Origin: Coenobita brevimanus
Taxonomy: Eukaryota > Arthropoda > Malacostraca > Decapoda > Coenobitidae
Direction: 5' to 3'
Length of the DNA: 64,000 bases
NCBI GenBank assembly: GCA_032717465.1
Contig: CM064667.1
Location: 2,842,105 to 2,906,104 of the forward strand
Shown here one piece after another: positions 46,736-58,365 of this stretch. The notes below the pieces were generated by a model. The model did no database searches. It was not told the origin of the DNA and saw only the letters and a program-made list of their open reading frames with translations. A program made the position numbers and the translations under genes. The stretch's first letter is position 1. Each line of letters opens with the position of its first letter.

Positions 46736-47968
46736 TTAGAGTCTGGTTTTGTTAATGGTTCCGTTATGGTTGGGTTGGTTGAGACACTCCCAATGTCAGG
46801 TGTAACTTTCTTACTTGGAAATGATATTGGTGGAAATCAAGTGTGTCCAGCTCCTCAGTTGTCTAGTGAGCCATTGGTTGCGTCCCAGGATTGTGATGTC
46901 CCTGATGTGTTCCCTGCATGTGCTGTCACTAGGGCTAAGTCTAAAGTTACTGGTGATTTAGAGGATAATGATGATGATGATGATGTTATCCTAGCTGACA
47001 CTTTTCTTGCTAATTTGGACCACTCACCAGATGAGGCAGTACCCCGTAGTGTTGATAATTTGTCTCGTCAAGAGTTGGTTGAGTTGCAGGTTGCTGACCC
47101 TGAGTTGAAAGGTCTAGCTAACTCTGCTTACAGTGAAGAAGAGTCAGCCGGTGCTTCTAATTGTTATTATGTAAAGTCAGGAGTACTTATGAGGAAGTGG
47201 AGACCCCCAACAGCATCAGCCGACTGTGAATGGGAGGTTGTACATCAAGTTGTCATCCCTCGTGTTTGTAGGCAGGATATCATTAGAGTGGCTCATGATT
47301 CCAGTTTGGCAGGACACCTTGCAGTGAGGAAGACTGTGGCACGCATTTTGAAACACTTCTACTGGCCAGGTATCTTCAGGGATGTTTCCTGGTATTGTAA
47401 GTCTTGTCACACCTGTCAAGTTGTGGGGAAGTGTAATCAGACCGAAAAGGTTGCACCTCTAGTTCCCATTCCTCCTTTTGAGGCGCCTTTCACCCGTGTG
47501 TTGGTGGATATTGTGGGCCCTCTTCCTAAGACTTCTTCAGGATTTTCTTATGTGTTGACCCTGATTGATATGTCTAGTCGTTATCCTGAAGCCATTCCAC
47601 TTAGAAATATCTCAGCAAAGAACGTGGTTAAGGAAATGCTATGGTTCTTCACAAAGTTTGGTCTGCCCAAGGAGGTACAGTCAGACCGAGGAAGTAATTT
47701 CATGTCAAATGTTTTGAAGCAGTCTCTGAAAGAGTTGGGCATCACCCAGATCACGTCTTCAGCTTACCATCCCCAGACTCAAGGAGCGTTGGAGAGATAT
47801 CATCAAACACTCAAATCGATGCTCAAGAAATACTGTTTGGAACATCAGAAAGACTGGGATAAAGGTCTTCCATTCGTTGTGTTTGCTGCAAGAGAATCTC
47901 CAAATGAATCACTGGGCTTCTCACCTTTTGAACTACTGTTTGGCCATGAAGTAAGAGGACCCCTTTAG
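46631..47968 (+). CDS. Protease C-terminus and integrase of Gypsy copy C (stop at 47966)
   Basis: After about 150 residues of protease tail and linker with an aspartate run, the integrase N-terminal zinc site reads HDSSLAGH, thirty residues, then CHTCQ (about 47287-47420). The DDE core shows VDIVGPLP with the first aspartate (about 47502-47530), SDRGSNFM with the second (about 47682-47705) and the AYHPQTQGALERYHQTLKSM region with glutamate (about 47763-47822). A TAG follows GHEVRGP at 47966; in copies A and B the corresponding codon is sense. The C-terminal integrase part continues in frame-like fragments to 48214. Lies upstream of reverse transcriptase, which is unusual. Confidence 0.87.
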   Translation: MLTSVLGSNVNSSDETVILQGVGNNYFSVPLCRVNLESGFVNGSVMVGLVETLPMSGVTFLLGNDIGGNQVCPAPQLSSEPLVASQDCDVPDVFPACAVTRAKSKVTGDLEDNDDDDDVILADTFLANLDHSPDEAVPRSVDNLSRQELVELQVADPELKGLANSAYSEEESAGASNCYYVKSGVLMRKWRPPTASADCEWEVVHQVVIPRVCRQDIIRVAHDSSLAGHLAVRKTVARILKHFYWPGIFRDVSWYCKSCHTCQVVGKCNQTEKVAPLVPIPPFEAPFTRVLVDIVGPLPKTSSGFSYVLTLIDMSSRYPEAIPLRNISAKNVVKEMLWFFTKFGLPKEVQSDRGSNFMSNVLKQSLKELGITQITSSAYHPQTQGALERYHQTLKSMLKKYCLEHQKDWDKGLPFVVFAARESPNESLGFSPFELLFGHEVRGPL

Positions 47969-49357
47969 CTACTCAAGGAATGCTGGCTGTCGGAGGAAGA
48001 TGACGTCAACCTGCTGGAGTATGTGATGAAGTTCAAAGAACGGCTGTCCACTGCTTTACAGCTGGCAAGAGAGAATTTAGGAGCTGCTCAGGAGAAGATG
48101 AAGACTTGGTATGACAAGAAGTCCAGGTTGCGCCACTTTCAGCCAGATCAGGTTTTGACTCTGCTACCAGTTCATGGGTAACCTCTTCAAGCCAAGTTTA
48201 GTGGCCCTTATTTCGTGGAGAAGAAACTCAGTGATGTCAGCTATGTCATCGCCACACCAGATCGTAGAAAGAGCAAGCAACTATGTCAGATCAACATGCT
48301 AAAGTTATATCACAGGCGGGACGAAAATAATCCAGTCTGCTCTGTAGCTGTTCCACCCGAGTCTGCAAGTGAAGCTCTCCCATGCAGAATGAGCCTGAGT
48401 GATAGTTTGGGGAAGAATCCTGATATCATGAATGATCTCCAGACTAAGCTTTCTCATCTACCTCCCGAGGAAAGGCAGGAGTTTTCGGCATTACTGCAGA
48501 AGTACCCGCAAGTGTTCCGTGCCACTCCAGGAAGAACCACTGTGTTGATGCATGATGTCGATGTTGGAGACGCAAAGCCAATTAAATTGCCTCCTTACCG
48601 TGTGAACCCAGTGAAAGTTCCTCTCATCCAGAAGGAGCATGGCTACCTGTTGGACCACAAGATGATTGAGCCCTGTCAGAGCGAGTGGAGTTCTCCTGTC
48701 ACTCTAGTCCCTAAGCCAGGTGGGTCACAGAGGCTTTGCAACGACTACAGACGTGTTAATCAGATAACCAAAACAGACACTTACCCTCTCCCTCGCGTGG
48801 AAGATTGCATAGACAAGATCGGAAAGGCTAGATACATAAGTAAGTTTGATTTGTTAAAGGGATACTGGCAAGTACCTATGACTGAACGTGCTAGGGAGAT
48901 CTCATGTTTTGTAACACTAGGAAAGGCTTTTGCATGTTCTGTAATGCCGTATGGTATGAAGAATGCACCAGCCACATTTCAGAAGCTCATGAATGTTGTA
49001 ACAGAGGGTTTGGCAGGGTGTGTTGTTTATATTGATGATGTATTAATTTTCAGTGACAACTGGAAAGATCACCTATGCCATGTCAGTAAATTTCTTGACC
49101 GTTTAGTTCATGCTAATCTTGTAGCTAATTTATCAAAGTGTGAGTTTGGTCAAGCTAAAATTCAGTACCTTGGGTATGTACTTGGTGATGGACATGTTGC
49201 ACCACCAGGAGCTAAGGTTCAGGTTATAAGTGATCTTCCCAGACCTAAAAGTAGGAAAGAGCTACAAAGATTTTTGGGAATGGTAGGTTATTACAGGAGA
49301 TTTGTTCTTAACTTTTCTATTCTTGTATCACCACTTACAGACCTACTGAAAAAATGA
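47969..49357 (+). pseudogene. Integrase tail and reverse transcriptase of Gypsy copy C
   Basis: 47969-48214 encodes the integrase tail (LSEEDDVNLLEYVMKFKERL, FQPDQVLTLLPV) with a TAA near 48179. From 48215 an open frame of 380 codons begins, non-ATG in origin: it is only the part after that stop. It holds VPKPGGSQRLCNDYRRVNQ (about 48710-48765), SKFDLLKGYWQVPM (motif A, about 48841-48882), VMPYGMKNAPATFQKLMN and the catalytic YIDD at 49028-49039 with VLIFSDNW, then the QYLGYVLGDG thumb region. A TGA at 49355-49357 ends it before RNase H. Reverse transcriptase copies the RNA into DNA. Confidence 0.88.
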
Positions 49358-49831
49358 GTTGAATTTGTCTGGACCGATAACTGTGAATCCTCTTTCAACA
49401 AACTTGAAGCTATTCTATTAAGTCAGCCAGTGCTCGCTACTCCAAATTTTGCTAAGCCTTTTAAGATGGCTGTTGATGCAAGTGATACAGGAGCTGGGGC
49501 TGTTTTGCTGCAAGAGGATGATCAGGGTATTGAACATCCTGTATCTTATTACAGTAAAAAGTTCACTCCACCTCAAAAGAACTACTCAACTATTGAGAAA
49601 GAGCTTTTGGCCTTGATTTTGGGTTTACAGCATTTTTCATTTTATTTGTGTTCTGGTTTTGACCCCATAGTCATTTATACCGATCATAACCCACTGAAAT
49701 TCCTTAGTAAGTTTAAAGATAAAAATCAGAGATTGACAAGATGGAGTCTACTTCTTCAGGAGTATTCATTAGACATACAACATGTCAAGGGGAAAGAAAA
49801 TGTTATTGCAGATTGCTTATCTAGACTTTAG
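49358..49831 (+). pseudogene. RNase H of Gypsy copy C
   Basis: The domain continues the reverse transcriptase frame. It shows AVDASDTGAGAVLLQ (first catalytic aspartate, about 49465-49512), STIEKELLALILGLQHF (glutamate, about 49588-49640), YTDHNPLKFL (aspartate, about 49675-49706) and a C-terminal HVKGKENVIADCLSRL (about 49781-49829) ending at the stop TAG. The frame is open from 49430 to 49831; only the upstream TGA separates it from reverse transcriptase. RNase H removes the RNA strand of the RNA-DNA hybrid. It is the last gene of the element, only 61 bases from the 3' LTR. Confidence 0.85.
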
Positions 49832-49883
49832 ACAGATTGTTTTAGAGTAATAAGAAATTTCCTTTGTAAATTTCTTTTTCTTT

Positions 49884-49892
49884 GTGGGTAGG
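49884..49892 (+). promoter_or_regulatory. Polypurine-like tract before the 3' LTR
   Basis: GTGGGTAGG directly precedes the TGTTAC start of the LTR, the expected place for the plus-strand primer. It is short and imperfect as a purine tract. Confidence 0.5.
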
Positions 49893-50676
49893 TGTTACAT
49901 AGCCTATGATTTCATCATCCTTTGTGTAATTTTAACGCACAGTTGCTGCATGTTTGATCACGAGCGTGTTCTGCCTCAGTCCCCCCCTTCTACCGTTATA
50001 GTAGAGTAAGTCGTTCTCTCTGTTATACAGTGCGGGATTTTCAGCTCTTTGTCCCCATGGCTTCATTTGCGCGTCCTTCTTACAAGTTGTATCAGGCTCT
50101 GCTGGCCCCTATATAATGAGCTCAGTCTCTGCATCATTGCCACTTAGATCTGCTCCTCTTTTTGTTCACATCTCTGTCCTCCCCTGTACAGTTATTATTA
50201 TTGTGAGTGTTCAAGAAATCTACAAACATCTAGCAGCTGTGTGTAATTTGAGTATAAGTGTTATTGCATTTTTTCTTGTACTGTGTAGCATAGGGTTAAT
50301 TCTTGGGCCTAGTGAGGTTTTTGATTAATGTTGGGTTATGTCAGTCATTTTTGATAATAGTTTGTATCTGTAATTATTTATCTGGCATTCACTGAGTATT
50401 ATCTGGTATCTCATTTTATCAGGGCTGACTTAGATAAATTTACTCTAGCTAATTTCGTGTTAATAGAGGCTATTGCAGTTAACCATATATTTAACCTGTT
50501 TATTTGCCATTACATTATCCTTATGAGTCCTGAATGTTTTGTTGTTAGTTTGAGCATTAAACTTTAACTTGTAATTTTACCTAACTCTTTTGTTTTGAAC
50601 CTGGAACTTTACGGGACAGTAGTGACTCTTCGTATTCTCACTTAAAGTGTACATTATCTTTCTCTGTTCCGTAACA
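49893..50676 (+). repeat. 3' LTR of Gypsy copy C
   Basis: 784 bp, nearly the same as the 5' LTR. Differences seen include CATTTTG/CTTTTTG, TCCAAAC/TACAAAC and a small indel in GCTGA(CTTA)GATAA. Confidence 0.95.
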
Positions 50677-51171
50677 ATATATATTATTGATTTCGTTTGA
50701 ATAATGAATTAGGAGATAAATGCTGTTGATTTAGCAAAAAGCTGCTTAAGTAATTTGCCTCTGTCCAGAGAGAAATATCGTTAATGAGAAAAATACTTAT
50801 GAATTCGCCAAAAATCTCCAGGTGCCAACCACCAGAGAGAGAAAAAAATGCGAACATAAGGCATCTAACAGAAGTTACGCGGCCTGCCAAATTATTTGAG
50901 TCAACTGGCGTTACGCAGAACAAAACCCATCTTTCATTTTGTCCGAGTAGACGTTATCCTGGGATAAATAAACTTCGTCAGCGAAAGGAAAAATTCCCTG
51001 TTTAGCTTGAGCACCATATTTACTCATCGCATAAAATCATGTGTATGTAGCCGGAATGAAGCCTCTTATCTATGGCCTGGCAAACTCCATGTAAAGAGAA
51101 CCCAGTACTATTTTCTATCGACAGAGTTAAGTGGTGAGACTCATCTTTCGTGTAAGGAAATCCACCCCGCC
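50677..51171. other. Interior of element 4, no gene seen
   Basis: Begins with AT repeat remainder. The sequence CGAAAGGAAAAATTCCCTGT at about 50980 recurs in similar form at about 52254, giving a short direct repeat. No domain recognised. Confidence 0.5.
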
Positions 51172-51172
51172 T

Positions 51173-51210
<38 letters not shown>
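51172..51210. repeat. GT microsatellite
   Basis: About 17 GT units with a few GC interruptions at the left. Confidence 0.95.
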
Positions 51211-51211
<1 letters not shown>

Positions 51212-51239
51212 GAATTGAGGGTTATCTGACTTGTGGAGC

Positions 51240-51530
51240 AATATATGCGGGTTGGTAGGTTGGTAACTGGGTGGGTGGATTGGCTGGTTGTTTCACAGGC
51301 GGACAAAATGGAGTGGGCGAGAGGGAGGGAAAGGGTTGTTGGGCTGGTTAAGTGGGGTGGAGTGGGGTTCGTGCATTGTTTAATTGGGGTGGGTGGTGGG
51401 GCTACCTGTAGGACAAGGCAAGAGACTGGTTTGTGTCGTCCTACTTTTGAGCCATACTGTATTAAGGTTGTGGATATGTGCGTTGATGGGTGGGTGTGTA
51501 GATGGATGAACGGATTGTGAGAAAACAGGC
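51240..51530. repeat. G/T-rich stretch with GGTTGG and GGGTGGGTGG runs
   Basis: The plus strand is rich in GGT, GGGT and TGGTT words without a clean unit. It can probably form G-quadruplex-like structures. The open frame here simply reflects the biased composition. Confidence 0.5.
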
Positions 51531-51726
51531 CACTGGGATTAGGTGAATTGAGTTAATGTCCGAGTTGGGGAAATCGGTGCACAGGGGATATTATTCTGGA
51601 ATCATGGTGAAGTAGGTATATATATTCAGTGAGTTTCAACAGGTCCATCGAGCAATACCTCTGTTGGTTAAGGTCTGTGTTTCAACTGCACGCATCAGTG
51701 GGTGATATAACCACGTCGGATAACAG

Positions 51727-52040
51727 GTTTATGGGGAAAATAGGTTCATTGTGAAAAATACATCCATGAGTATACGACCATGTAGGAAACCTGCATCCAT
51801 GGAGAGATTCAAGGTCGACGGAAAAATTGGTCCGTGGGGAGAAAATACATCAATGGAGAAAATACATCAGAGAAAAATTAGTTCGGGGGAAAACATGTTA
51901 CGTAGGGAAGTAGGCGTCTTTGGGAAAAAAAAAAAGTCATTAAGGAAAATAGGTCCATAAGGGATTGTGCTCCGAGTGGTGAAAATGTCCATTGATAAAA
52001 ATATTCATGGTGTGAAAATAGGTCCATAGGGGCATACACG
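51727..52040. repeat. Degenerate minisatellite
   Basis: About a dozen or more imperfect copies of a unit resembling GGGGAAAATAGGTCCAT, roughly 17-25 bases each, for example TGGGGAGAAAATACATCAAT, TGGAGAAAATACATCAGAG and GTGAAAATAGGTCCATAGGG. Confidence 0.7.
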
Positions 52041-52892
52041 TACTGTAAACATACATGGAGATATTTAAAATAAATGGGACCTAAAACATTCAACTTTTAA
52101 CAGCGACCGTTGCCTGGCATCAGGCTTACCACTGCACAGTGCACACCTTGCACTAAACAATCATTAGCCAGACCCTATTACCACTTCGTTATCCAGTTAT
52201 ATTTCATAATTTACTTCATTTAGCCATTTAAGCATAGAAAGCCAACCGAAACGAAAGGAAAAATCCCTGTTTAACTGTGCTGAGCACCTCATTTCTCCAC
52301 CTCATTCCTCTAAAATTCACGGGCACCCGCTACTCTCTCTCTCTTCTCTCTCTCTCCTGTTAACAAATGAATGCTTTGAACTTGTTCACTCTGTGTTCGC
52401 TGGTTCAGACCTACAGGAAGTCGTGGAGTGGAACCAAATATACATATTTATCACTTGCTTGGCTCTATACGAGAAAACTTATTAAATAATCAGTATGATA
52501 TATTCGTGTTATCAGAGTCAAACCTTCAAAGTAAATATTACTATTGCTATATCCATTAGTACAAGCCCAAAGCTGAAGGAATATTTTTCGACAGAAATGC
52601 ATCGAAGGCAACTTCTGTGCTCGTGAATGCGACGCTGCCACATACACAGGTTGGCTGGACGAGGGTGGTTAAGAATTCCTGTCCGCAATAGTACCTTGTT
52701 GTTTTTAAATTAAATTCCCAATACAGATGAAAATAGAAGTCACAAATGAGCCTATTCTTATCGTAAACATGCAAAAAATCTTCAGAAACCAATAATCTAT
52801 TTCATTCAGTATTCGCTCAGACCATTTTTTTTTTTTTTTGTAGCTATAAATGCTTTTTTCGTCTAGTACGTAAACATATAGTGAATGACAGC

Positions 52893-52894
<2 letters not shown>

Positions 52895-52939
<45 letters not shown>
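52895..52939. repeat. AT microsatellite in the array
   Basis: About 22 AT units at the position where other units have the ATTAATTATATATCTCGGTA module. Confidence 0.93.
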
Positions 52940-52943
<4 letters not shown>

Positions 52944-53247
52944 CGTTACTGGGATAGTATTTCTCTTCTCCAACTAATTTTTGTGTCAGTCATAACAGGT
53001 ATTTACCTCGTTTAGCCTTGTTACTGATTTTTTTCTCCCGAGTCGTAATTTTCTCTCAGAGAAATATTTTCATAATTTTATACAGTTTGGGGTTTTTCCA
53101 TTCTAATGTAGAGCATATTTGTGGAATTTGCATATTTAGTGCATTTGCCTTATATTATTCGGTTGGATATACCTTAACAATTTACACCATTTTTTTAATC
53201 CTAAACTTAACACTACAAATGAAAATTCACAAATGTCTCTTCCTAAC

Positions 53248-53287
53248 GTAAATATCCAAATGATCTGTTGATCATTTGGATATTTAC
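53248..53287. repeat. Perfect 18-bp inverted repeat with 4-base loop
   Basis: GTAAATATCCAAATGATC, loop TGTT, then its exact complement. It arises from one array module (TAACGTAAAAATCCAAATAATC in other units), so one half has been inverted here. Confidence 0.9.
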
Positions 53288-56200
53288 CTTCAATCTTTAT
53301 CTTTTAGTTGTTGTCATTCACTATAGATCTACGAAGATGAGGAATACATGTATTAATGGTATTGGGATAGTATTTATTCGTTTTCATAGTAATTCTTGTG
53401 AGACAAAAGCTCATTAATATTCCTTCTCACGAGTTGAAACAATTTTTAGAGATTTTGGACAAGACAATTTCGCTTATGGTCATATACGAACCTTAATACT
53501 GTTCCATTTTTTTTTTCTGTACTTTTAATCAGGAAACTCAATGTAGATGCACAGCGGTACTCCTGCAGGTAAAAAGAAATCCTTTCTTATTTGAAATACC
53601 CCGATTGCTTAGGAGACCCCACACATCAATTGAAACGTTTTGTTTTTAAACACGTCTTATGTCCGCTCTTTTTAAGTGAATCAATTTTTTGTTGTTTCCA
53701 AAATGAGCTTTTCATCCTGAGAAGTTTGTTCTGTTTTTGAAATAATTGTGCGTTTCACAACGAATTCTGAGTACATTTTTGGAAGATGCATATTTCGTAA
53801 TTTCATCACAAAACATGTTTATACGGCCATCGCTCCAGTAAGATAGTTTTGAACTATCCCTAGTCGTTTGCTATTAGCGGTAACTAGTTAACAAGTGACA
53901 CTCCCATTTATGACGCATGAAAATAAAAAGCGAATAGATTCACTTCCTAAATTAAAAATCCAATCTCTGCAAGACATAAACAACAAATCAGGTGGATATT
54001 CCAGCACCGTGTTTTTCTTTTTTTAATTATCATGAACAAGAAAAATGTGTATATGAAGAACCAAGGAATTTTTGTAAAGTGTAAATCTCAGAATACCTGC
54101 GTTTTTACATTCTCCTATGACATTTATCATATAGTCAATGCCTAAATACTTTCCCTTTAAACCATTTCTATAATTTCTGGGAGATTTTACCTTCATAAAT
54201 TTTAATAGTGATATCACAGGAACCGTCACACTGGGAAAATCTTCCACGTTTAAATTTGATCAGGAGTCTCGTTATCTTTTTAATATTCCAAGCCATTTAC
54301 ACGTCTCTAATGAAACGAAACTCTAAGTTTAAACCTTCAAATACTGGCCTTCTTTTGCTGCGAATCAGTTTCATAGCACGTGTTACCACACACAGCATTG
54401 TTACTGATTTCTTACTATTTGAAATTTTTTCTCTAAGAAATATTTTCTGAATTTTGGATACAGTTCTGAATGTTTCCCAACTAATTTAGAACACATTTGT
54501 GGACTTTACGTATTTTCTGTTTTCTTCCACCATTATGCGGTTTTTATTATCACTACAGTATAATAGTTTTGAATTACTCCAAAATCTGTTGCTTTTACCG
54601 TAACGAAACTTGTATCATTTGTTTTTAATTAAACTACCAGTACAGATGAAAATTAAAGTCACAAATGTGCCTCTTCCAAACAAACATCGAAACAATCTTC
54701 AGACGACATTAATACAGTTCATTTTCATTTTTTTTTTTTTTTGTAGTCATTCACTCTATGTTTACTGACATGAATAAAGCTATAATTGCTGATTAATTAT
54801 ATATTTCGGTACTGGAATAAATTTATACTTTCTTGTACTAATTTGTCAGTTTCATTAAACCGGTTTACCTCATTTAGTTTTGTTACTGATTTTTGTCTCC
54901 CGAGTCGTAATATTCTCACACAAAAATATATTTTCTGAATACCGTGCTAATGTAGATTATATTTCTGTAAGTGTATTTAGTGTTTTTGCCCTGAATTATG
55001 CAAATAAAAATTCACAAATGAGCCTATTCCTATGGTAGAGATACAAATAATTATCTGACGAAACTAATACTGTTCAATCGGTGCTCCTTCAATCTTCATC
55101 TAGTAGCTGTCATTCACTATATTTCTACGGAGATTAGGAATACAGGTATATATGGTTATTAATTATTATCTCGGTACTGGGTCATATACATTCTTATAGT
55201 AATTTTTGTTAGAGACAAGAGCTGACCAATATTCCTTCTCAAGACTTAGATCAATTTTTATAGATTTTTGCCAAAGCAGTGATTCTTATGGTCTAACAAA
55301 CCTTAATAGTGCATTTTTTTTTTTTTTTTTTTTTACATTAAACCAGTAGGCTCGATGAAGTTTTAAAGCGGTACTGCTGCAGATGAAAAAGAAATCCTTT
55401 CTTATTTGAAATATTTCGAACGTTTAGGAAACCCCACACATCAATTGATACTTCTTTTTCTTAAGCACATCTTATGTCAGATCTCTTTGTGAATCAATTT
55501 TTTGTTTCGAAAACGAGATTTTTTTCATCCTTAAATTTCCTCTTAGTACTGAATGTAAATGTGGGTTTCTCTTCGAATTTTGTGTACATTTTTGGAAGAT
55601 GAATATTTAGTAATGTCGCCCCAGAACATGATTATACCACCATTAATCCAGTAAAATAGTTTTGAACTATCCCCAGTCGTATACCATCAGTTATAACTAG
55701 TTCACAATTGGCATTCCTTTTTGTTAATGAAGTGTTTATGACGTATGAAAATATAAAAGGAAATTCATGCACAGCCTATATTAAAAATTCAGTCAACCTC
55801 TACACGAGATACGCAACAATTCGGGTGGATGTTCTTGAACCCTTTTTTTTTTTTTTTTTAATGAACAAGAAAAATACATATTGATGAAGCAAGGAATGAT
55901 TATAAAGAGAATATCTTAGAATACCTACGTTTTTACATTCTCCTATGATATTTATAACAATCTCAGTGTATATATAATTTCCTTTAAACCATCTCTATAA
56001 TATCGGGGAGATTTTTCCATAAAAAATATAGTGATATCACACGAACCGTCATACTGGGGAGATATTCCACGTTTAAATTTTGATAAGGAAGCTTATTCAG
56101 ATGAAATTAATATCCATTTTATCTCTAAATTTCTAAGTTGTTACCACGTCTCTAATGAAACTCTTTATGCTTAAAACTCTAAAATACCGGCCTTCATTTG

Positions 56201-57910
56201 CTGCGAATGAATTCCATTGTACGTGATACCACATACTGAATTCTAACGATTTGAATTTTTTTCACCCTAAGAAATGGTGGAAGTTACGTATTTTGTGTTT
56301 TCTCCGAACATAACGTGGTTTGTATTGTCACTAAATTATAATAGTTTTCAATTACTCCTATATCCGTTGCTTAAACAGTTACAGAACACCATTTTTTAAA
56401 TTAAATTACCATTACAGATGAAAATAAAAGTTACAAATGAGACTTATTAAGGTAAACATGCAAACAATCTTCATACGACATTAGTACAGTTAATTCAGTG
56501 TTCCCTCAGCCTTCATTATTTTTTGAAGCTATCATTCACTCTACGTTTATGGCATTGACGAATAAATCTATAAATGCTAATTAATTATATATTTCTGTAC
56601 TGGGATAGTATTTATACTTTCTATTAATTTTTGTGTTCTTTTCAAACCACGGGTTAACCTCATTTAGCCTTGTTACTGATTTTTTTTCTCCCGAGTAGTA
56701 ATGTTCTCATTCATAGACGGTTTCTATGAATTTTATATACAACTCAAGAGTGCTTCCATGATAATGGAGAGTGTATTTGTGGAAGTTGCAAATTAATGCT
56801 TTTTCCCTCAATTATACGGTTTTTATTATCACCAGTATAATATTTTTGAATTACTCGTAATGCGGTTGGATTTACCGTAACAAAACTTGCACCCTTTTTT
56901 TATGCTAATCTTACCACTACATATGAAAAGTCACAAATGAGCCTCTTCCCAGCGTAAAAATCCAAAAAATCTTCAGGAAACTAATATAGTTCAATAGGTT
57001 TTTTTTCAATGTTCCTTTTTTTTAGCTGTCATTCACTATATATCTACTGAGATGAAGAATACAGGTATAAATGGTAATTAATTATTTATCTCGGTATTGG
57101 GTTAGTATTTATACTTTCTCATAGTAATTTTTGTGAAAGAGAAATCTAATCAATACTTCTCACGAGTTAACAGTTTCCAGAGATTTTGGCCAAGGCATTG
57201 TGGCTTGTGGTCTAACACCGTCCTTCATAGTTTGCACTTTTATTTTTTACATTAGATCAGGAGGGTCGATGCAGCAAGCGATACTGCTTCAGATAAGAAA
57301 AAAATCCTTTCTTATTTTAAATATCGAACGTTTAGGAGACCCCACACATCTGAGACTTCTTGTTCTTAAGCAAATCTTATATTTTGTAAATCAATTTCTT
57401 GTGTTTCAAAAATGAGATTTTTTTCATCCTGAAATTTCATTTTAGTATTTTGTAATTGTGTTTTTCTCCACGAATTTTGAGCAGATTTCCGGAAGATGCA
57501 TATTTAGTAATGTCGCCCCAAAATATATTTATATGGCCATCACGCTAGTAAAATAGTTTTGAACTATCCCCAGTTGCATAATATGAGCCGTAAGTAGTTC
57601 ACAATTGCCACTCCTTTTTATCAATTGTCATGTTTAATACGTATTAAAATGAAAAAGAATAGATTCTCTTCCCAAATTAAAAATCCAGTCAACCTCTACA
57701 ACCTTTTTTTTTTTTTTTTTTTTTTATTAACAAGAATAATGCGTATATGAGGACCCACGGAATGTTTATAAATTGTGTATCTCATATTACCTAAGTTTCA
57801 TCATTCTACTATGGGTTTATCTTATAATCAATGCCTAAATAATTTCCTTGTAAACCATTTCTTTAATTTCGGGATTTTACCATTACAAAAAGTTCTGCTA
57901 CATCCTCATA

Positions 57911-58365
57911 TTAGACATGTGAACCGACAAGTCTTTGTTTTGTTATTATGTCGTAATGTTTTGTCGACTACGTGCTATACAGCTGTCCAAGGAAATGGAG
58001 TCAGGTGGTGGGAACCAAGGCAGTATTATGAAGGACGGAGAGTGTGCGGGCAGGGCAGGAGGAACCTCCCTGTTGCAGCTCGCACTCGATTTTTTAGCTG
58101 TTTGTTTTGGCATGTAGTAATATAATGTTTCATTATCCCTTTCCATCTCCACTGTATGTATAGAACAAAGCCAAGAAAAGGAAAAGCTACACAATAACAC
58201 GACTGCAGCATACAACTCACCCACGACAGCACCACCCTCTCCATCCCCAATACCCCCAACCCCCACTGACACTGTTCCCAGATAGGCGTGAGTTTCTCTG
58301 CAGCTTCGACAAACCTGCTCGCACATTTACGGGGTTCGAAAAAAGGACAGGATTTCTGTGGGTGT
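57911..58365. other. Unclassified insertion in the array
   Basis: Array sequence stops near 57910 and a different module resumes at GTAC 58366-58369. The inserted sequence is richer in G and C, with C-rich CCATCCCCAATACCCCCAAC at 58230-58260. Reading frames on both strands (about 57935-58117 plus, 58026-58415 minus) overlap each other and match no family that I know. The 13 bases GGACAGGATTTCT near its right end also occur in the terminal repeat of element 4. Confidence 0.45.

Larger units (their letters stand above)
52691..57910. repeat. Tandem-array block 8
   Basis: Markers at about 54217 and 56041, 1824 bases apart. The unit from one marker to the next can be read fully: ACGTCTCTAATGAAACG, GAATCAGTTTCATAGCACGT, CCCAACTAATTTAGAACACA, TTATCACTACAGTATAATAG, CACAAATGTGCCTCTTCC, then a CTCCCGAGTCGTAATATTCT module, a second round of CACAAATGAGCC and GTCATTCACTATATTTCTAC, followed by ATTCCTTCTCAAG, GAAACCCCACACATCAATTG, CTATCCCCAGTCGTATACC and TTCTCCTATGATATTTATAA. 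An AT run is at 52895-52939. No gene is seen in 5.2 kb. Confidence 0.85.
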
